This document shows, piece by piece, positions 59,897-64,000 of a stretch of 64,000 nt of DNA. The stretch's first letter is position 1. Each line of letters opens with the position of its first letter. The translations under genes were made by a program, and so were the position numbers. Source of the DNA: Robertmurraya kyonggiensis (GTDB taxonomy: Bacteria > Bacillota > Bacilli > Bacillales > Cytobacillaceae); assembly GCF_005116465.1 (NCBI RefSeq), contig NZ_SWBM01000007.1:62001-126000 (forward strand), read 5' to 3'. The notes beneath the pieces are model-generated. The model saw only the letters and a list, made by a program, of their open reading frames with translations. It was not told the DNA's origin and made no database searches.

Positions 59897-59925
59897 ATAT
59901 TAAAGCGTTTTCAAATGGGTTTCAA
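59897..59925 (-). promoter_or_regulatory. mtlA promoter with embedded cre site
   Basis: Minus-strand TTGAAA (59920-59925), 17-bp spacer, TAATAT (59897-59902). A cre-like element TGAAAACGCTTTAA (59900-59913) matches the CcpA consensus at 13 of 14 positions and overlaps the -10 box, so binding would repress. Confidence 0.75.
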
Positions 59926-60232
59926 TTTAATCAAAAATGCATTTTGTCATTTTGATTGTTGCCATTATTAAAATAGGGCATAAGACCCTCGATATTTCCA
60001 CTCAGCCCTACTTTTGCATCCCTCGTTTGCTAGTAATCTTAATCTCTCCTTAAATGGCAAAAGTCCTGCAAAAAAACTTATCATCTTTCAGGGCTTTCCA
60101 TTCGCTTTTTGTTTCCTTCACTCAACTAATTTGCCTGTCCCTTAGTATCCTAAAACAGCGCAAAAAGATTGCTCTAGACCCACTAGTCTCCTTGTTGTTA
60201 TCATAATCAAGTGCTTAACGGGAGGGACTAGA
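59926..60232. other. Divergent intergenic region between mtlA and the CDF gene
   Basis: About 300 bp upstream of the mtlA promoter and the metal exporter start. I see a GGGCATAAGACCCTCG-type stem near 59973 and no open gene. The region should hold the MtlR activation site and the exporter promoter, but I could not place either with confidence. Confidence 0.4.
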
Positions 60233-61102
60233 ATGGAAAATGAAAAATATAAAGATCTTAAATTAGGGGAACGTGGAGCAATTGTTAGTATACTTGCTTA
60301 CATGTATCTCTCAATCATAAAATTATTTGTTGGTTATATCACTGATTCTGCTGCATTAAAAGCTGATGGCCTTAATAATACAACTGACATAATTGCCTCG
60401 ATTGCTGTACTTATCGGTCTTAAACTTTCACGAAGACCTCCAGACAAAGACCATGGTTATGGACATTGGAAAAGTGAAACCATTGCCTCTATGGTCGCCT
60501 CTTTTATTATGGTAGTGGTCGGTCTTCAAGTAATAATAGAAGCAGGCACATCTATCTTCCAAGGAGAAAAACAGTCTCCAGATATACTTGCAGCCTACGT
60601 GGGCATAATGTCTGCATTAGTGATGTATTCTGTTTATCGTTACAACAAGAAATTGGCGCAAAAAATTAATAGTAAAGCCGTAATGGCAGCAGCAAAAGAT
60701 AATATTTCAGATGCTTGGGTGAGTATAGGTACAGCAATAGGGATATTTGGTTCTCAATTCAATTTGCCATGGCTTGATACTGTGACTGCCTTTATTGTAG
60801 GAATCTTAATATGTAAAACAGCTTGGGATATATTTAGAGAAGCCTCACATGAGCTTTCAGATGGATTTGATGAAAATAAAGTACGGCTATATCGGGAAGT
60901 AATTACAAATGTGGCCGGTGTTAAAGGAGTAAAAGAAATTAAAGGTAGAAACTACGGAAACAATGAAGTGTTAGATGTGGTGATCCTTGTTAATTCAACA
61001 TTGGATATTAAAGAGGCACATGACATTTCTACTCATGTTGAAATGGTAATGATAAAAGACTTTGGCGTGTATGATGTTCATGTACATGTTGAGCCGAACT
61101 AA
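60233..61102 (+). CDS. Cation diffusion facilitator (CDF) metal exporter
   Basis: A 289-residue CDF protein with six membrane segments (about 15-205) and a C-terminal metallochaperone-like domain (about 210-289, with KGRNYGNNEVLDVVILVN and YDVHVHVEPN). Metal-site motifs ADGLNNTTDI near residue 46 (Asp-x3-Asn-type Mn set rather than His-x3-Asp) and AKDNISDAWVSIG near residue 150 are seen; RPPDKDHGYGHWKSE follows the second helix. The lack of a His at site A recalls the Mn2+ exporters MneP and MneS of B. subtilis. It exchanges metal for protons. Confidence 0.9.
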   Translation: MENEKYKDLKLGERGAIVSILAYMYLSIIKLFVGYITDSAALKADGLNNTTDIIASIAVLIGLKLSRRPPDKDHGYGHWKSETIASMVASFIMVVVGLQVIIEAGTSIFQGEKQSPDILAAYVGIMSALVMYSVYRYNKKLAQKINSKAVMAAAKDNISDAWVSIGTAIGIFGSQFNLPWLDTVTAFIVGILICKTAWDIFREASHELSDGFDENKVRLYREVITNVAGVKGVKEIKGRNYGNNEVLDVVILVNSTLDIKEAHDISTHVEMVMIKDFGVYDVHVHVEPN

Positions 61103-61186
61103 CCCTAAATTCATGAGGTAGTTCACAGGGGTTCCTTCTTGTCTCAAACTTCAATAAAATGCATGATGTAATGGAAAAAATGGAAT

Positions 61187-61225
61187 ATGAGACCCTCTTA
61201 AATCGGCAGTTTAAGAGGGTCTCAT
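61187..61225. terminator. Terminator after the CDF gene
   Basis: Perfect 16-bp stem ATGAGACCCTCTTAAA / TTTAAGAGGGTCTCAT with a seven-base loop. Confidence 0.85.
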
Positions 61226-61325
61226 TTCATAAAACAATATTATTGTGGTTAAGTAAAATCAGGAATTCAGCATTTTCCCCGATAATGAATTAGATAGGAA
61301 AAATAAATGTAGCCCTATTCATGAC

Positions 61326-62309
61326 TTAATATTTATCAATTGTAGCCCCAAGGACAGAAGCACGGATGAAATCAAGATTTTGAAATTTTTCAAGTTCAGC
61401 CGGTGTACCTGAAACAACAGCACCATTAAGACGTATATTTCCATTGGTAGCCTGAGTGTTTTCTTTCATTCCTTTCAATGCTTCCTTCACTGTACTTCTG
61501 TTTTCTTTCAGTTGTTCTAAGGTCTGGATAAACAACGGACCAAATTCTTCAGAATAGGGAACCTCAGGTCTGACTGCAAATCCAAAGGCGCCACCCCCAC
61601 CCTTCGTCTTCACACTGTCACTATCTAATGTTTGCTCCATTTTTTCCATTTGAGCCACATTCGTTGTATCCACCCACAGCCAATTGACATGATCATGCCC
61701 CAACTTTTCAGCCGCTTCCGTTAGAGTCATAGGCTCCTTAAAGGAAAGAGCTACCTCAATCAATTTGTTCTCATCGAGAGTAACAGCAATATCCAGTTCA
61801 TGCGGTAAATAGTCATAAGACAAGGTTGGATAATAGAAATCTATTTTCCTTTCATTATTAAAATTATTATAACGAACATACCTTTTTAGCTCATCATCTA
61901 TGCTATTCACTTCGACCATCCCGCTGCCTTTTTCAAGAATCTCACTTCTTCCAAAAAGCGGAATTTTTTCAGTTTGCTTATCCCAAACAATTGATTGGTC
62001 GCCAACATTCTTCGTGTATGTGGTCTCTGCTTCAACACTGAAAAGATTGTAGCTATAGGAAGTATCGCTCAACATGATATTTGCTCCATGAATGCTATGG
62101 TATAGATGATCCTGATTATTGATTCGTTTCGTTAAAATATAATGACTTCCTATAAAAAGAATAGCCAGTAAAACAGACGTCGTTAAAATGGCAATAAGCA
62201 TATATTTAATCGTTTGTATCCTTTTCGATTTTTTGACAGCCCTCTGTAAAGAAAGACTACTCATAAAATCGATCTCGTTCTCATTCTTTGTTTTGTTATT
62301 GTCGCTCAT
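61326..62309 (-). CDS. Anti-sigma factor with Sigma_reg_N/C domains (YhdL-like)
   Basis: A 327-residue membrane protein. A short cytoplasmic N-terminus (about 1-33) with the DFMSSLSLQRAVKKSKR motif, one membrane segment (YMLIAILTTSVLLAILFIGSHYIL) and a large outside domain match the Sigma_reg_N/Sigma_reg_C family of B. subtilis YhdL, which restrains SigM. The gene overlaps the sigma-factor gene by 14 bp, so levels are coupled. It would hold the sigma factor at the membrane until wall or membrane stress. No YhdK-like second protein is present. Confidence 0.88.
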   Translation of the reverse strand: MSDNNKTKNENEIDFMSSLSLQRAVKKSKRIQTIKYMLIAILTTSVLLAILFIGSHYILTKRINNQDHLYHSIHGANIMLSDTSYSYNLFSVEAETTYTKNVGDQSIVWDKQTEKIPLFGRSEILEKGSGMVEVNSIDDELKRYVRYNNFNNERKIDFYYPTLSYDYLPHELDIAVTLDENKLIEVALSFKEPMTLTEAAEKLGHDHVNWLWVDTTNVAQMEKMEQTLDSDSVKTKGGGGAFGFAVRPEVPYSEEFGPLFIQTLEQLKENRSTVKEALKGMKENTQATNGNIRLNGAVVSGTPAELEKFQNLDFIRASVLGATIDKY

Positions 62310-62805
62310 AAGTTGCCTCCTTATAAATTTCTTCTAACTTTTTTCTAGCCCTGAATAAATTAGTTTTAATTGAACTAACACTTATCTCTAACAATTTCGA
62401 TATTTCTTCGTATGTAAGACCTGATTGATATTTTAAAAGTAACAGCTCCTGAAAATGAGGTTTTAACTGTGAGAGTGCTTTTCCAAGCTCACTGTTTCTT
62501 TCCTTCTGTAGAAAAATGTTTTCAGGAAGTTCCTGTATATCTACCTTTAGAACACTCTCATTTAAGTCCAATACGTATCGTCCTTGTTTGCGGCATTGAT
62601 CATAATAAGCATTTAGCGCCACTCGTATCAGCCAACCACGAATTTTTGCATTCTTGATAGAATCATAGTAAAGAAGATATTTATAAGCTGCCTCCTGAAC
62701 AGCGTCCTCTGCATCTAACTTTGAAATGCCTAACTTTAGCAAATATCTATAAACAATATTAAGTTCTTCATTGAGTTCATCATTCTGTCTTAAAACATCC
62801 ATCAT
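62296..62805 (-). CDS. ECF-family RNA polymerase sigma factor
   Basis: A 169-residue ECF sigma factor. Region 2 covers about 15-80 (YLLKLGISKLDAEDAVQEAAYKYLL and the IRGWLIRVALNAYYDQCRK -10 recognition helix), region 4 covers about 110-165 (LKPHFQELLLLKYQSGLTYEEISKLLEISVSSIKTNLFRARKKL). It is similar in layout to SigM. The second ATG at 62802 has better spacing from GGAGG than the first at 62805. A promoter of ECF type lies upstream (62823-62849), implying autoregulation. Confidence 0.93.
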   Translation of the reverse strand: MMDVLRQNDELNEELNIVYRYLLKLGISKLDAEDAVQEAAYKYLLYYDSIKNAKIRGWLIRVALNAYYDQCRKQGRYVLDLNESVLKVDIQELPENIFLQKERNSELGKALSQLKPHFQELLLLKYQSGLTYEEISKLLEISVSSIKTNLFRARKKLEEIYKEATYERQ

Positions 62806-62822
62806 CGTCCTCCTACAAACAA

Positions 62823-62849
62823 GACGTATAACCTTGAAAAAAGTTTACA
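62823..62849 (-). promoter_or_regulatory. ECF-type autoregulatory promoter
   Basis: Minus-strand TGTAAAC (62843-62849), 16-bp spacer counted from TAAAC, and CGTC (62823-62826). SigM-type promoters have TGAAAC-16-CGTC. It lies just ahead of the sigma-factor gene. Confidence 0.75.
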
Positions 62850-62995
62850 AATTCATTAGGTTTAATGTTATTTCTTGAAAATGAATATTAGGTAGAAATG
62901 TAAATTACAAAGGATAAATTAATAATCGGAAAAATTGGATAATAATGCTATTATATTATTAAATTACCAAATTTTAGCGATAAGAGGGGGATTTT

Positions 62996-63580
62996 ATGAG
63001 AAAAAGATTAATCATTAGTAGCATGTTAGTAGGAGTGTTAGCTGCAGGTATTGGTTTTGGAGGTCATACATATGCTTCAGAGGCACCTGATCAATCAGAG
63101 CAAATTGTTAAAATGCACGAAGGCGACACTCCCATTTCCATTAGTGTAGATGAAAAAACTGGCATAACAGTTGAAATCTACGAGGTTAAAGAAGCACCTT
63201 TTCAAACATTTGCCTCTGGTTGGCAAACAATTGGATCTGACTCTTTCACTTTGTATAATGACAATAAATTCCGTACAAATGGGACCATTGTTAAATCAGG
63301 TGGTGGAGACTTTGGCATAAGAGTGAGTGCACATACTTCTTCTTCAATTACTGGTACATCACCTTTAATGACGTTTCAGTTGTTTGAGGACGATCCGTCA
63401 GGTGATGCATTCGTAGGACAGGCTAGTTTCTCCAATAAATCAGGTTCCAGTTACGATGTCGTTTTCAGAAGCATCGGGAGTTATGTCGATGGGACAGATG
63501 GCAAAGCCGAATTTTACGTGAAACACGCGGAGAACTATAAATTGAGCAGCGGTTCCCTTCGCGTTACGTATATTGATTAA
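62996..63580 (+). CDS. Secreted protein of unknown function
   Basis: A 194-residue protein with a clear signal peptide (MRKRLIISSMLVGVLAAGIG, cleavage after TYA near residue 27). The mature part is Ser/Gly-rich with many beta strands (GWQTIGSDSFTLYNDNKFRT, GGGDFGIRVSAH, MTFQLFEDDPSGDAFVG, YVDGTDGKAEFYVKH), suggesting a beta-sandwich. No family recognised. It is divergent from the ECF sigma operon and may be a stress-induced target, but its own promoter does not match the ECF form. AGAGGGGGA is the ribosome site. Confidence 0.75.
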   Translation: MRKRLIISSMLVGVLAAGIGFGGHTYASEAPDQSEQIVKMHEGDTPISISVDEKTGITVEIYEVKEAPFQTFASGWQTIGSDSFTLYNDNKFRTNGTIVKSGGGDFGIRVSAHTSSSITGTSPLMTFQLFEDDPSGDAFVGQASFSNKSGSSYDVVFRSIGSYVDGTDGKAEFYVKHAENYKLSSGSLRVTYID

Positions 63581-63586
63581 TGAAAA

Positions 63587-63619
63587 AAGGCATTTCGGAA
63601 TTTTATTCCTGAATGCCTT
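63587..63619 (+). terminator. Terminator after the secreted protein gene
   Basis: Stem AAGGCATT / AATGCCTT with a second inner helix (GGAAT/ATTCC) and a loop, six bases past the stop codon. Confidence 0.7.
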
Positions 63620-63632
63620 GCAATCATAACTA

Positions 63633-63657
63633 AAAACAGGTGCTAACCACCTGTTTT
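63633..63657 (-). terminator. Terminator of the GH1 gene
   Basis: Perfect 10-bp stem AAAACAGGTG / CACCTGTTTT with a five-base loop and T-runs in both directions. Confidence 0.8.
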
Positions 63658-63686
63658 AGTTTTAAACTATTAATCTTTTATTCAAT

Positions 63687-64000
<314 letters not shown>

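Overview
The window looks like a chromosomal segment of a spore-forming, low-GC Gram-positive bacterium of the family Bacillaceae. The evidence is AT-rich intergenic DNA, strong AGGAGG-type ribosome sites, sigma-A promoters, intrinsic terminators between most units, two T-box leaders, a ydaO-type c-di-AMP riboswitch, a c-di-GMP-I riboswitch, a tricistronic GerA-family germinant receptor operon, and many genes recognisable from Bacillus subtilis (kimA, swrC with its TetR neighbour, yfiY/yfiZ/yfhA, mtlA/mtlR/mtlF, yrhE/yrhD-type formate dehydrogenase). No rRNA, tRNA, CRISPR array or prophage was seen.

Layout. 1-4.7 kb: a PadR/HAAS membrane-protein unit, a block of intergenic repeats, a luciferase-like oxidoreductase, a Nudix hydrolase and a patatin-like lipase. 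4.7-6.4 kb: a quinone/catechol-response pair (flavin reductase and ring-cleaving dioxygenase) behind two MhqR-like operators. 6.4-9.6 kb: a Fur-box-controlled divergent siderophore uptake locus without its ATPase. 9.6-16 kb: a DUF1540 miniprotein, a papain-fold protein, a 51-bp tandem repeat, an RND exporter with a divergent TetR regulator sharing one operator, and an alpha/beta hydrolase. 16-19 kb: a 37-residue miniprotein and the c-di-AMP-riboswitch-controlled K+ importer KimA. 19-26 kb: a HAD phosphatase, a polar amino-acid ABC transporter, a CNNM-type ion exporter with a MerR regulator, and a diguanylate cyclase under a c-di-GMP riboswitch.

26-33 kb: membrane and methyltransferase genes, then glutaminyl-tRNA synthetase (unusual for a Bacillus relative) with a T-box whose inferred specifier is CAA, a TerC-type metal exporter, and arginyl-tRNA synthetase with a T-box reading CGC. 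33-37 kb: DUF502 protein, secreted M14 carboxypeptidase and a frameshifted soluble chemoreceptor. 37-39 kb: a TnpB-only IS605-type element with a structured right end. 39-44 kb: a small exporter, an acetate-type symporter with its DUF485 partner, a uridine-kinase-like protein, GH25 lysozyme and small membrane proteins. 44-48 kb: the gerA/B/C-type operon. 48-55 kb: a formate dehydrogenase locus (fdhD, DUF2294, TRIC channel, DUF1641, FdhF-type catalytic subunit behind a leader with a terminator, and a ferredoxin reductase-like protein). 55-60 kb: an ArsR/SRPBCC pair with tandem operators and the mannitol PTS genes mtlA-mtlR-mtlF without mtlD. 60-64 kb: a CDF metal exporter, an ECF sigma/anti-sigma pair with an autoregulatory promoter, a secreted protein, and the C-terminal end of a GH1 phospho-beta-glucosidase.

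The most distinctive signals are regulatory. Two nucleotide second messengers are sensed by RNA here. The diguanylate cyclase lacks a protein-level inhibitory site but sits under a riboswitch for its own product. A T-box-controlled GlnRS is present in a lineage that normally uses the GatCAB route. I found no clearly new multi-gene system.
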